From contig NC_092572.1 of the NCBI RefSeq assembly GCF_037975245.1, forward strand, positions 21,752,489-21,812,488: a stretch of 60,000 bases of DNA, read 5' to 3'. The stretch comes from Apostichopus japonicus. Its lineage: Eukaryota; Echinodermata; Holothuroidea; Aspidochirotida; Stichopodidae. The position numbers and the translations under genes were made by a program. Numbering within the stretch: the stretch's first letter is position 1; each line of letters starts with the position of its first letter. The notes beneath the pieces are model-generated. The model saw nothing but the letters and a program-made list of their open reading frames with translations, was not told the origin of the DNA and made no database searches. This document shows positions 27,101 through 42,100 of this stretch, piece by piece.

Positions 27101-30100
27101 GCATTCCGATTCATACAAAGCATACCGATACATACAAAGCATTCCAATACATACAAAGCGTTCCTCTACCTGTTCTTTCCTAGCTAATTCTTTCTGCTGG
27201 TCCTCTTTCTTCTTCTCTTCTTTTCTCTTTGCTTTCGCCCTTTCGTTCCTTTTACGAGTCTCCTCTTCCAACTTTTCTTCTTTTAATCTCTTGAGTCTTT
27301 CTCTTTCCCTATTTTCTTCCGCTTTTATAAAATTCTCTACAGTCAATCCTTTCACTTCTGACATTTTCTCTACTTTCACAGTACGTCCTTGATCAAAGTG
27401 ATGTGAGAACCGATCTTCTAGCATATGAGTGTAGTCTGGAATCTGATAAATTACAAGGAACAATCAAACAAACATGTATAACTGGATCAGACAGGTCAAT
27501 ATAGGATGATAACATTATAATTCAACAGACATTCATGATAGCACACACACTGGCATGAATAAATGCACAGTAGAATACAGCAAAGATACACACAAAGATA
27601 ACTAGCAAAAGTACAAACTAAGTGAGGAGAAATAAAAAAACTACATGACATACAGGAATAATACAAACAGCATAGTAGGAATGAAATACATAATAAATGC
27701 CAGGTTAATACGTACAGTAATACATTATAAGGTTATATAAGGTGAGGGAGTATGCGCTGTGAATTACATAATATACAAAATAAATGCCACATATTAGGCA
27801 ATGGGAATACCGCATACTGGGTGACAGGAATACCACAAACTAGGGCAACAGGAAAACAAAATACAAGGCAACAGGAACACTGCATACTATGCAACATGGA
27901 CACTGCATACCAGGCAACAGGAATACTGCATACCAGGCAACAGGAATACCACATACTGGACAACAGGGATCTGCATACTAGGCAAAAGGAATACCACATA
28001 CTAGGCAAAAGGAATACCACATACAAGGCAACAGGAATACCATATACTAGGCAAAAGAATTGCCACATACAAGGCAACAGGAATACAGCATACTAAGCAA
28101 CAGGAATACCACATATTAGATTACAGCAACACCACATACTAGGCAACAGGAATGCCACATATTAGATTACAGGAACACCACATACTAGGCAACAGGAATT
28201 CTGCATACTGGATTACAGGAATGCCACTTACTAGGCAACAGGAATTTCTACATAAAAGGCTATAGGAATAACATGTATAAGAGAATTATTAATAATAATA
28301 ACAATAACATTTATCAAGAGCCATAAAAATATGTAACACACTAGAAAAGTATCTATAGACATGAAATGACAATAAAACTATTACACAGCGTAAACAGCAA
28401 ACTGCACAAGCTGGAAGAATGCTTACTAAATGACAACCAAACCTAACATCAGAAATCACACTAAATCAAGTACAACTGGAAATATAAAACACACTTAAAG
28501 GGTGTGAAGACTCGCGCAAAAAGAAACGTCTAATGCTGGTAATCTGACCTAGTTTCGAATGCGGTGTGACAGAAATGTTAGACACCACTATCGATCCCAG
28601 AAAATACACACACACAGCTTGCTACCGTCGGTAATTAGACATTGGTGTACAGTCAGTACATACAGCTGCGGTCAATACCCACAGCACAGTGTACAAACGC
28701 TACAGCGATGGACATCTCAGGTCCAGCTAAATATAACAAGGTACCACGTTTCATTACTGTCTGCATTTTGTAGCGACAAGAGAAAAACTTCACTTGCAAG
28801 CAAACGGAAAGTTAACTTTTTTCAGACCGCGGCACGCGGTTTGGGGCGAGTCTTCAATGCCTTTAAAGCAATAATGTAACGGACATACCTCATCATCTGA
28901 AGAGCTTTCTCCATTATCAGAGCTTAATGGTGTAGGAGATTCTGGCCTGTTATCACATAGCCCTTCCATGTACTCGATTCTATCTACCTCTGACTTGAAC
29001 CTATTCATCTGTGTTTGCAATGCCTTGATGTCTTTTCCACTCTTTTGACAAAGCATCTGTCCGAACTGGTTCTCTGTCACGGCCTTCTCTACGAACTGAA
29101 GCTCATATAGGGCTTCACAATACCTATAGTATGCCTGAAATAAAAGACAAAAGAAAAATAATAATGGTAAATATTAGAATGTGTCTTCTGTTTGTTCATT
29201 TCTGGTGCCTTAATTGTATAATTAAACACCTAAATGTACCCTACTACAAATGTAAATTAATGAAGCCATAAAATTGTGTCAGCAACTTTTTGTTTTGTTT
29301 TGTGGAACATGTTATTGTAAACTAAACTTAAATCAAATGATTTCTATACATTCGGTGAGCCACTAGTATAACAAGTGATGTGCAAATCTCTAGGGAGCTG
29401 TTGTTAAGTAATGTGAACACTACTGGTGAGCTACTAACAAAACAAGTGATTTAAATACCTTTGGCGATGTAGGATCAAGAACAATGGCTCGTTTAGCATC
29501 CAGTAAGGCTTCCCAATTCTGATCTGTAAATAGTTCAGCTTGGGCTCTATTACAATACAACACAGCATTATAACCACTGCAAAAGATAAAAAATAGGTTA
29601 CAGAAACTTTGAGTTGTGGAAGCTCCTGCTGGATAACAGGAGTCATTGGCATAATGTACTCATTTCATTTACTTGCGGAGTTGACTCATTTAGTCATGGA
29701 GGTTGTTCCCATCTTCATCCTCCCCATCCTCCTCCTCCCATCCTCCTCTCCAATCCTCCTCCTCCTCCTCCCATCCTCTACCTATTCAGGGTTCAGTAAA
29801 TATCACATTCATACTTACTCTATTTTAATTGCTAAGGAATAGTACTTTGTAGCCTTCTGATACTTGTTGCTCTGAAACATCAGATTCCCTTTCCTTTTAA
29901 GAAAACCTGCTCTCTGTTGGAACAAAGAAAAAACAAACATATAAGCTTTTGTAAAAATACAACTGGAAACAGTTGAATTCCAAACATATCAAGATATCAA
30001 GAGACTAGTGGAAGTACAGTAATATCACATCTCTTCCACTCTGACATCATAGAACAGAAGCTATCACTACCGGAAGGCTTGACTTAAATAGAATCACTAA

Positions 30101-33100
30101 ATAAAATGACAATTTCTTTTCCATCAGTCATTACTACAGACCACCAAAACAAATCAAAGGTAAATCTCTACAAGGTTCCAAAGTTTCCATCAGCCTCGAG
30201 AAAGTGTGACGAGTCAGGTAACACATGTATGTCATTACTAGTTACTGTACTCCTTAGATCAAGGGAAAATAACCATCCCAGAGGAGTAGAGTAGTTTAGA
30301 GTGAAGTAGAGTAGCCCTAGAGGGTAGAGTAGATTAGAGTAAGAGTAGATTAGAGTTAAGTAGAGTAGAATATAGTAGCGTAGAGTAGTGTAGCTTAGAG
30401 TGAAGTAGAGTAGAGTAGCATAGATTAGAGTAGCATGCGTAGAGTAGATTAGAGTAGCATCTAGGGTAGAGTATATTAGAGTGAAGTAGGGTAGAGTAGA
30501 TTAGAGTTAAGTAGAGTAGAATATAGTAGCGTAGAGTAGTGTAGCTTAGAGTGAAGTAGAGTAGAGTAGCATAGATTAGAGTAGCATGCGTAGAGTAGAT
30601 TAGAGTAGCATAGGGTTGAGTATATTAGAGTGAAGTAGGGTAGAGTAGATTAGAGTGACGTAGAGTAGAATATAGTAGCGTAGAGTAGTGTAGCTTAGAG
30701 TGAAGTAGAGTAGAGTAGCATAGATTAGAGTAGCATGCGTAGAGTAGATTAGAGTAGCATCTAGGGTAGAGTATATTAGAGTGAAGTAGGGTAGAGTAGA
30801 TTAGAGTTAAGTAGAGTAGAATATAGTAGCGTAGTGTAGTGTAGCTTAGAGTGAAGTAGAGTAGAGCAGCGTGAGATTAGAGTAGCATGTGTAGAGTAGA
30901 TTAGAGTAGCATAGGGTAGAGTATATTAGAGTGAAGTCGGGTAGAGTAGACTAGAGTTAAGTAGAGTAGATTATAGTAGCGTAGAGTAGATTAGAGTAGC
31001 TTAGATCAGAGTGAAGTAGAGTAGCATAGAGTAGATTACAGTAGCGTAGAGTACATATTAAAGAGTAGCGTAGAATGGAGTAGAGTAGCCCAGAGTCGAG
31101 AAGAGTAGAGTAGCGTAGAGTTGAGTAGAGTAGAGAAGAGTAGTAATGTGTAAGAGATGTGAAGTCTCAGATCAGAGGTGACAAGTTTCTGGTACTTCCT
31201 GGCAAGCACGCACTGATTTAACATATAATTTAGGATAGCTTAAACTTCGAATAAAATACAACTTGAAACAAAATATGCACAATAATATCAAAGCACACAT
31301 TTCCCACCAAGCAATTAAACAAAGACTGCAAATGATGAAAAAAAAACATGTGTGAATCACAAGCTTTTCAATGAATCTGAACTACAAAATGGAGAAAGCG
31401 TACAGTAAATTGAAACTATAAAACTTGAAAACATATATGGTATCTGTCCGACCATATCACAGTGCTATGAACATCCTATCAAAGGACTTGCGGATACTTG
31501 AAAGTATCCTGAAAGAGACCACAAGTTTAAAATACATAGCTCAAACAGAGTTAATTTTCTTTTATCTTGTTCCTGCTTGCGCAGTCCAATTGCAACATAC
31601 AGGGTTTTTCCCTTATTGTGTAATACATGGGTAGATCAAGGCAACACAAACAGTTCACGTGTGAACGCAAGCAGCAGCTGTGAAAACAGACAATGCACTT
31701 GAATTCAATTGAAATATAATTTATAGCCCTTTGTTGCATTTCTTCATAGCTGGCAAAGTAACACCATGCATATACAGTATCTCAGTTATCTTGTTACCAA
31801 TCTTAGTAAGACTGATTTTATCTTTTCATTTACGAATACTAGAGCAGCCATTCTGCCGAATCTACTGATATATACCTTATATGTTGTTAGTTATGGTAGG
31901 TGGAAGTTGTTCATGATATTTTTGTTAGAAGACGTTTTCATGCACAGAACAATCTGACAAAAGCGATTAAAAAATATTTACAGAATTGCTTTAAAAGGAC
32001 AAACTTATCAAGTTAAAGCTGTAGTTTTCTTAAAAGTCAATCCAAACAAACAGAACCTAATTTAAAGACCAATTCCTGCCCAATCACAGGAGGACTTTGA
32101 AACCTGCTATGATCTCACAATTATATGTTTGTGTGGGATATATGCAACTTTCTAGCAACGATGTTCATTTAATGTTGTCATTTACTGTTGTAGCTCCATG
32201 TTCTAATCCACACTTTACTACCACGTAAGGAATCTCTCAGTAACCTGCAGGCTACAGTAGTTACCTGTATATCACTGCCACATAATAGCACATTACATAG
32301 TTTAATACATAATTGCTGATTGTCAAGTGTGTCAGAGTACCAGCAGTTCCAGCAGCTTTAAAGCTGGTAATTAGGTAGTCCAATATTCTAGTATTCTCCA
32401 AGTGTCCTGTAAGTACCAGTAGTATGCCATTACCCTCCAATGTATTTTCACTTTCAAACCTGTATGGATCCATTACCTGACAAACCAACAGACCGGCTTG
32501 TCTTCCAAAACTTTTGTTGGGTTAAATTTTGCAATTTAGGGGAATTCCAGTTATTGCAACATCGCAAGGAATGGAACGTCACAAATGATCAGCTATGGTT
32601 AGGAAATATTTAGTTAATACACAAAGCCTTTGTATTCTGAAATGAAACTTTTGGAACATTTAAAAAAAGTCGTTCAAGAACAACAAGCGCCAGATAACAA
32701 AAGGTGATATGCCAATGAAGGGATCACATTTGGTAAAGTTTGGGAAAAGTAAATTGTAGATCGATAATAAATTGATTTTTTTCCGGTAAAATTTTGCAAT
32801 TTAGGGGAATTCCATTTATTGCAACATCGCAGGCAATGGAACGTCACAAATGATCAGCTATGGTTAGGAAATATTTAGTTAATACACAAAGACTATGTTG
32901 TATTCCGAAATGAAACGTTTCGAACATATTAACAAAAGTCGTTCAAGAACAACAAGTGCCAGATAACAAACAGGGGATATGCCAATGAAGGGATCACATT
33001 TGGAAAAGTTTGGGAAAAGTAAAATGTAGATTGATAACAAACTGATTAACCACAGGATGTATTTAAGCAAACATCAAATTAAAATAGGTCAACAAGGGAA

Positions 33101-36100
33101 GTCTTGTTATTTCCTTTGATTACCTAGTTTCATTATTAAAATATATATATATATATTTATTTGTGAAGTACGATATAGAAGAGTGCAGTTACCTTACGAG
33201 CGACTTGATAAAGGTTTACTTAACTATTTAGAGTAGCCTGCTTCTTACTTTCCAAACTCTTCAATGCCCTTTTAATCACTAGCTCCTTTTTAATATTTGT
33301 TTTGAATACATATTGTTAAGGTTTACCTCATTTAATGACTCCATTAGCCTTCATATATAATAATCAAACCAACTAGATTCTGAGTCCAGGGTTTATGTAG
33401 ATCAACCTGGAACATCTGAAATACTCTGAATCTATCAGTTAAATTACTACTTATTAATGTCCATGGTTGATTTAACCAAAAATTAATTCACAAGAACAAG
33501 TTGACTATTATAACAGGGTGATTCAACTTAATTTTAAGTGAAAGCTCAAGTTAACTATCTAGCAGCAATGGTGCAGAATCTCGATGCGCTTGTTAGACAT
33601 GTCTTAAAGGCTAAGGTCTTAAACAATGCCCTTTATTATCATGATATTAGATAAAGAAGAAAATGTCCTGGTCTTGAGGCAGTAGTATGCCAATAAGCAA
33701 GAATTAGTAAATAGTAGGACAGGCCTAACTGTTAGACATATTGTGTTGCCATATACAGTACCGCTTTTAAGTAAATTGGAAAACCGCGCTCTTAATCGCG
33801 CTCTGTGCGTTTAAACCGCGCTCTATCTTTTGTTAAAACCCGCATTGAAATGCAGTTAATTGCGGGGAACTGTTTATCAGAGCGCAGATTCCGTCGGAAG
33901 GCTTCCCTAATTCTATTCATGCCAGCTAAAAGTGTGAAGTTCATTGTTACCGTCAGACGGTCAATGGCTGTAATCCTACTTAATTCCTTCCAATCCGGTA
34001 ACAAAAGAATATCGATCGTCGCCGGTAGAAAGAAGACCGAGGGTTTATACTCAGTCAAGGGAAGGGATAGTGTATAAGCACGTATCTTATACTGTTTAAA
34101 TTCAACGTACAATACAAATGTGCAAGTGGGAGCAAAACAGTTGGTTTGATGAGTGAAACGTTAGCAAACAGAATTCCCGCGATTGCTGCGAACAATAAAA
34201 ATTGCCGTTTAATATTCAAACAGTTCTCAACGTCCGTTCGGAAATAACAATATTTCTGAAAATTATTCAGGAATCATGATTTTTCCTACCACAGATTAAG
34301 TGAGAAAACCGAATTGATCATTTCTCGGGGCTAGAACAGTACAGTATAATGTTCGCTCCGCTTACGTAAAACTTCTATACAGTATATATTGCACGTGGAA
34401 AACCCGAGTTTTTGCACACATAATTCCCATTGACATTGGTCACGGAACATAAGTAGGTCATCGACATTCGAACTTGGCAACTTGCCCAAGTTCATTGCAC
34501 CATGGGAACGACAACAAATTGTACATGATTGTACATTTTCTGAAAAACGTACGATATTTTTCACAAAAATTGATGATTAGATAAGTGCTTCCTCACAATC
34601 AACGAGCCGCCCCGAATTCGTTCCGCTTACGTAAAACTTCTATATATATTGCACGTGGAAAACCCGAGTTTTTACACACAGAATTCCCATTGACATTGGT
34701 CACGGAACATAAGTAGGTCATCGACATTCGAACTTGGCAACTTGCCCAAGTTCATTGCACCATGGGAACGACACAACAAATTGTACATGATTGTACATTT
34801 TCCCGCCATCTGGACGCCAAGTTATAACTTTTGGTGTAATATGCAAATTATGATAGGTTTACACTACCTCCACGCTATGAATAGCGTTGTATCGATCGGT
34901 TCACTCCCATTGTGTCGGTGGTGAATAGCGAGCGAGGGGAATTCGCGTTCCTTTGTTTGGAACGCGGGGAAATCGCGTTCCTTTATTTGGAGCGCGGTTA
35001 AGTACAGTTAAGCTGCGTTTTGCGCTGAATCGCGCTAATCTCTTCCAATTTACTTAAAAGCGGTACTGTATTATCATAGTTGGTTCACAATGCCAAACAT
35101 ATTTAGGCCTGGGTCTATGTGACAACTGTAACGGACCATCACCAAAACAATCCACAAAGTATTTTACAAGCTTTCCCTTTAAACTGTTTTCGTACGGATC
35201 AATTTTCTTCCGGGTGTCTTTGCACTTTCAAGCAGAATATAGGCTACTTACGTGTGCTACTGTATGCGTAGGCTATAGGCCTTGGCCTATGCACATTCAA
35301 TTGTAAGTTCAATCGCCGAAAGTTTCCAAAATTAACCAATCGTAACTGGATTACAAAAATCTATACGTGACAACTGTAAGAGACGATCCGCAATGCTTTA
35401 ATAACAGGGATGTAAGTGCAGCCACAAAAAAACCCGGAAAACTATTCGGAGACCCCGGGTGAATGCCGTCCTAACACATCCTACTCCTAGCTCTGACTAC
35501 TTACACACTATCGTTATGTTAGGCTAGCTCAGAAGTATTAGCGCTAACACATCTTACCCCTAGTTCTTACTACTTACACACTATCGTTATGTTAGGCTAG
35601 CTCAAAGTTACGAATACGTCGCAGCAAACTACGGAATAAAAAACAGTCTCACATTCGAATGCGATCACAAATATCGACTTTCATATGCGTATCCCGTAGA
35701 TTTCCGCCGCTCACAAATATCACAAGCGTTAATTCCGAAACTTATGTCGAGCACCAGCAGTTACGAAGATATTAATTAGCAGTCCAATCAACGTGAATGA
35801 GGCAAGGTTTTTCAACGACAGAAATGAGCTATGGCGATTTGAAGTTCGCACGTACGCAACGATATTCACATGGCACAATGTTGTACAGTGCAATGCGATG
35901 ATGCGAAACAGGAAATGGTATTTTGATTGATCGATGAGTGAAAATTGAAGTTAGCTTGCTGCAACGGGCCAGGCATTTTTGCCGCGTTGTGTCTTTGATA
36001 TTCGAACAATTTTGTGGAACTTTATTGGAATTTAAAAAAAAAACGGATTTCCGTAAAAATACGGAAGACTTACATCCCTGTTAAAAAAAACCGGATTTCC

Positions 36101-39100
36101 GTAAAAATACGGAAGACTTACATCCCTGTAATAAGCTTCACTTGAAAGATTTCTTGTGTGGAGCTTTTTTCTGTAGACTCTTTACACTTGCAAGGTTTAC
36201 TAACATGTGTTTCAAATGTAAACTAGGAGCCTACACGCACACCTGTTTCTGTTAATGTTACAGTAATCTACTAGGATTGAAGTAACAGCTGCTTAATCCA
36301 TCTCTCACTTTTTTCTTCCAATTATATAATACTTGTAGTACTCCTAGTACTTGTAAGTACTCCTAGTACTTGTAAGTACTCCTAGTACTTGTAAGTACTC
36401 CTAGTACTTGTAAGTACTCCTAGTACTAAGAGTACTCCTAGTCTCATATTCATCCAGAGGTGGATTCTACTTCTAAGTGGCAAGTCTTCCAAGTGGCAAT
36501 TTGACATGAGACTAGCAAAATAAAGCAATAAATGAAGCTTTAAAATACTAGTAGCAGAAACTTTGTAGTTGAGGGTTGATAAAGGAAAGGGTGGAGGGTG
36601 TAGTCACTCACCTTCTCAGCATCATTAGAAATCTTTTGCAAGGGCTTGAGTAGTTCGTCTGACTGCATAACTACCTGGTTAAGGAGATGCAAGACTGTAA
36701 ACAAAGAATAAGAAGAGAGATCAACACCATTACTACTGAGTTTGTTTAAAGCAGCATTCCCTGCAGAAAATATGAGAAAAAGGTACACTGCTTACTGTAA
36801 GTGCTGAGTATGTTGTTGTCTACTCTCAATTAAGAATGACATATTTCAAACATAAACAAATAAGCTTTAGTACATTCTGTACTGGAAAGAGTAATATTTT
36901 CTAATGTAAATCAACGATTGAAAATACCAACGTTTGCCCAGGATGGGATTCAAACGATTGGTAGGTCTGGGAAATTCCAATTCACCGTGATAGCTATGTC
37001 TAGCACTTAAGGACTGGGTTATTATGCAAATCTGGGATACTCCAGCTCACAATGAAAGCAATTATTTGTGCCGGTCAAAGTTTGCCCCAAAGTGTAGTCT
37101 CATTTATGATCAATACTTTAATATGACAGTTAAACTCATCAATAAAAATGAGCTTTGTTCTTTAATGCAAGAAGACTTAAAGACCCACTCACATGATCAC
37201 ATCTGGCAGAATGACAGTTTATATCAAGAAAAAGAAATAAGAAAGAACACCAAACATGATTGAAACTTTCAACATCATCACAACGTATTACTGCCCATGA
37301 TCAATACTGCTCTGCATATCGGCAGCCTAAACGATGCTTTTAAACCATTTTTACTGAATATGTGTTTTAATATTTAAAGTCAATATGTGGTGAACAACAA
37401 TTTTTTCAAACTAATTATTCTAGTGGTATGATATAGCCTACATAAAGAAACCAAGGGGATGGCAACCTCTACAGTGTACTTTGCATATATTTAAGTGCCT
37501 TCAATTTACATCAAGCAGCCTGACGGGAATCATAACAAATTGCCTCATATTCTGTTTTTTTGCAATATTGTGTGTTCCTTGGACTTTGATACACCCTGAA
37601 CAAGGTCCAACAGAGGCAGAAATTTACATTGAATGAAGTGTGCAAGGAAAGTGACTAGATATCAGACCCTTTTATCATATTATGTATTATGTATATATTA
37701 TGTAAATGTACATGTATACACACAAACTGTAAGCTGTCGAGGTACAGTGTACTTACAATGTTTTAAACAGTAAAGGAGAATAAAAGAACAGTGTTCATGA
37801 TTGTCCAAAGAGTTTCTGGAAAAAAAAAATACAAAATACAAAATTGTCTTTCCTAAGTTTTGGTATTAGAATGAAATCAAAACATCACAAAATATTGTAC
37901 TCAGAGCACTCGTATTGTCAGTACGAGCAGTATGAATATCATGTTTCTATCAGATCAAGGTTAGGAACTGTTTGTACTGTCAACAACAGTGCTTTGAAGC
38001 ACAATATTGGAGTACAGTTTAGAGTGGTATTAGCATTAAGAAATTGTCTCAACTGGCTGCACTGTAGGAGTAAGCTATGAATATTCATGAGCACTTAATA
38101 AGAGTCTCATTTCTTAAGACACATCAGAATTTGAAGTAATAAAGTAAACTTATTGAAGAGATAACTGAGAAACATGTCCATTTAAAATACAATATATAAA
38201 CAATATAAAGTGGATGATGCATCAACAAGTTATTGTAATAGCCTTACTCTGTTTGCAAAGCTCTCCAATTTCTCCTTCATTTTTTCATCATTCCAGCTGC
38301 AGTCTTGATGGACTGAATTAACATACCATATATTTAGGGTACAGTGATATCTTGGTTTAGCTTCCTTAGAAATTTCTAGGAAACAAATGTCATCGATTTG
38401 CTACGATTTGATGCAAATTAATACGATTCTCTAAGACTGGTTACATTCTGTAAACAGTTTTATGTTATACAAATTATAGGAATATTATACGACCATGGGA
38501 TTCTTGTCTACGGGAGTAATATCATCAGATTACCCTACTGTAACTTATCTGTCCTTTAACTGTGCGATACAACGATACAAGGATACAACGATAGAAGACT
38601 GTGACGAAATCAACTCAAAATGCAGAGCTCCGATCTGAGGCAAATGCTAACAACCCTTCGCTACGGGACTTAAAATCATTCTTCAACGCATAATGATTCA
38701 CTATTGCAACCATATCTTGTCCGAGAGAATCTTACCTCAGTTCTTCAAAGAAGCCAATTTTACTCGCCTCCAGGACCGCATTGTCCACACTTGTAAACTA
38801 AAACAGAAAGACAAATTTAAGACTCTTACTGGTGTTTCCTGAGTACAGTGTAGTCTCTTGTCTGTCTATAAACACACCATACACTGTAAATAAGATTGCT
38901 ACAACAACACTTAAGAGAACATTAAACCATCTAAAACACCTTCAAACTATTAGCAAATATGCAGATAATTACAGATCTAACTGATTGACTGACAGACAGA
39001 CAGACAAAAAGACAAATTAATGCAATTATTTATAAGCTAATATTTCAATGGTAAGCTTACAATACATGGAAACAAGGATTGTATTAGGCCCCTGCCAGTT

Positions 39101-42100
39101 TTAAACTTAACATTACAATCGATTCAGTATCCTCATATTAAAAAAATCTTACAGTAAGGTGCACATGACATGTGCAAGAATCTTTCACATGAATCTATCT
39201 GCACTATTACTTCCTTTCAAGTTTGTACTGAGCAGTCAAAAGACACACAGAACAGAATGTATGCATCTGTTACTTCTAATGCTTGTATGCACTATGTTGT
39301 TTCTCTTTATTCCTTTCCTGTTAAGAGCTTGCAAACATACTTTGATTTGTATCGAGTACTTCATAAGTGGAAAAATAAGAGTAATGATAACAGCAAAGAC
39401 AAAGACATGATAGTGGTACTGTAACAATAGTAATGATGAGGACAATTAAGTAAGAATTACTGGAGTTATTTAAGAGCACAAAGTACTTAGAGTAGCAATG
39501 ACGTCAACTGACTCACCTGACAAACCTCACTTGTAATATGAAGAAGAGCGGTAACATCAGAAGTCCACTTTTCATAAAACTGTGAAAAACAGAAAAACAA
39601 ATGTTGTGTACGTTATAGTGCTCATGTAAGTACTGCAAAATCCTACTTTATAGCATTATCACAGGATAAACAGTAAGAAACTTAATGAGATATCCACCAA
39701 TAGTTATCACCGGACTTACAGGAAGAAACTTGATGAGATATTCACCAATAGTTATTGCCGGACTTACAGTAAGAAACTTGATGAGATATCCACTTATAGT
39801 TATCACCAGACTTACAGTAAGAAACTTGATGAGATATCCACCATTATACAACACCTAATTATATTCCGGCCATTTGATTGGTCAATTGCTCGTCGATTGC
39901 ATGCAAAATCCACTCTATTGCACTCTATGAAATAGAACCATGGGTTATACTTATTTGATAGCTCTTTTTTCAATGGTAAGAGAGCAGAGAAACCTGTCTG
40001 TTCAAAACAATCGGTTGCATGAGTGCATTTTACATCCAATTATATCCAAATTTGAAGGTGTTGTACAAAACAAATAATGAATGGTTTCCATTCGTGCAAT
40101 AGTGCAAATATTTCATTCGTTGAAAGTGGAAAGTTGTTCCATTCAACTCGGCTGCGCCACGTTGAATGGAACATTCCATCTTTCAACTCAGGAAATATTT
40201 GCACTATTGCACTCATAATCATTCACTAGATACACAGTAAGAAACTTGATGAGATATTCACCAATAGTTATCACCAGACTAACAGTAAGAAACTTGATGA
40301 GATATCCACAAATAGTTATCACCGGATAAACAGTAAGAAACTTGATGAGAAATCCACCAATAGTTATCACCTGATATACAGTAAGAAACTTGATGAGATA
40401 TCCACCCATACTATAGTTTTATATTGTAATATACATAATACACAGATAACTGTATGGTTTGTTCAATGATATGATACAATGATGGTAGTACTATAGAGTA
40501 TACTGTGTCCTGTCCTAACCAGAGAAGATTTTTAATGCCAGTTGGCCTGAATGTGATTCACTTACCTGTACCTCTTGAAATGCTTCACAAACTTTTTTGA
40601 AGGTTTTCTCTAATAATGCCAACTGGGTCACAAATTTTCGACTTACAGATGGCTTTAGATCAGTACTGTGCAGAAGAAAAGGAAAAAAGAAAGTGTTTGA
40701 AAGCACACTGTGTGGATAAAACTGGTTCTAAAATATATACAAAGAGTACAGTTAAAATTAAAATGTATGATTTCATCCCATCACTGTACCACAATATTGG
40801 AAGAATACATACTCAGGGATGTAAGTGTAGCCAAAAAAAAAAACCGGAAAACTATTCGGAGACCTCGGGTGAATGCCGTCCTAACACATCCTACTCCTAG
40901 CTCTGACTACTTACACACTATCGTTATGTTAGGCTAGCTCAGAAGTATTAGCGCTAACACATCCTACTCCTAGTTCTTACTACTAACACACTATCTTTAT
41001 GTTAGGCTAGCTCAAAGTTACGAATACGTCGCAGCGAACTCCGGAATAAAAAACAGTCTCACATTCGAATGCGATCACAAATATCGACTTTCATATGCGT
41101 ATCCCTTAGATTTCCGCCGCTCACAAATATCACAAGCGTTAATTCCGAAACTTATATCCAGCACCAGCAGTTACGAAGATATTAACTAGCAGTTCAATCA
41201 ACGTGAATGAGGAAAGGTTTTTCAATGACAGAAATGAGCTATGGCTACTTGAAGTTCACACGTACGCAACGATGTTCACATGGCACAATGTTGTACAGTG
41301 CAATGCGACGTGTGAATGGTACTTTGGTTGATCGATGAGTGAAAATTTGAAGTTAGCTTGCTGCAACGGGCCAGGCATTTTGCTGCGTTGGGTCTTTGAT
41401 ATTCGTACGGAACTTTATTGGAATTCAAAAAAAAAAACAGATTTCCGTAAAAATACGGAAGACTTACATCCCTGCATACTGTACATTAATAGGCTGACAA
41501 CATGTCATGTAGTGAACTTTACATTCAACTCCACTCTGAAGTTCAGGCCAAAGATGAAGATAACAAGCATTGAAACCCAGGCTATTAAACGGCTCTACGC
41601 CCAGGGTATTCTCTGTTTGCCGCTAGAAAATAGAAAAATAAGCCCTTGCACTTTGCTGGCAGTAGACATTTAAGTCATATAGCTGATATTGCACTGTAAT
41701 ATATTATGCAAGTGCTTTGATGTATGTAGCAAGTTTTGCACACAGGGACCACCATATTTTATCACAGTCAAAAATACAGAGCCTTGAAACTGCTAAAGAG
41801 AATTTTCAATACTGTTCTCTAAATTATACCCTGACACCTCAGTCTAACAAAGATATCTACCGTACAGTATGCAGCTAAAACCATAAATTATTTATTAAGA
41901 CTGAGTTTAACATTTAAACACACAACACAAGATACAGTACTGTATCTACCGTACAGTATGCGGCTAAAACCATAAATTTATGATTCATTTCAACTGAGTT
42001 AAATATTTAATCTAACAACACATTTTCGTCTACAAATTTCATGTACTGTTTGACTTTGAATTTGCAACCCAACAAAGAGAGGTCTTCTTTGTTTACTAAG

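Noticed and set aside
33792-34112. Transposase frame in the 1.3-kb element
   Set aside because: Opposite-strand frames of similar length overlap and neither shows DDE-type or DNA-binding motifs that I can recognise.
38249-38313. Possible exon HQDCSWNDEKMKEKLESFAN with acceptor and GTAAGG donor
   Set aside because: Exons 5 and 6 join each other directly in the correct phase, and this segment ends in a phase that fits neither neighbour.
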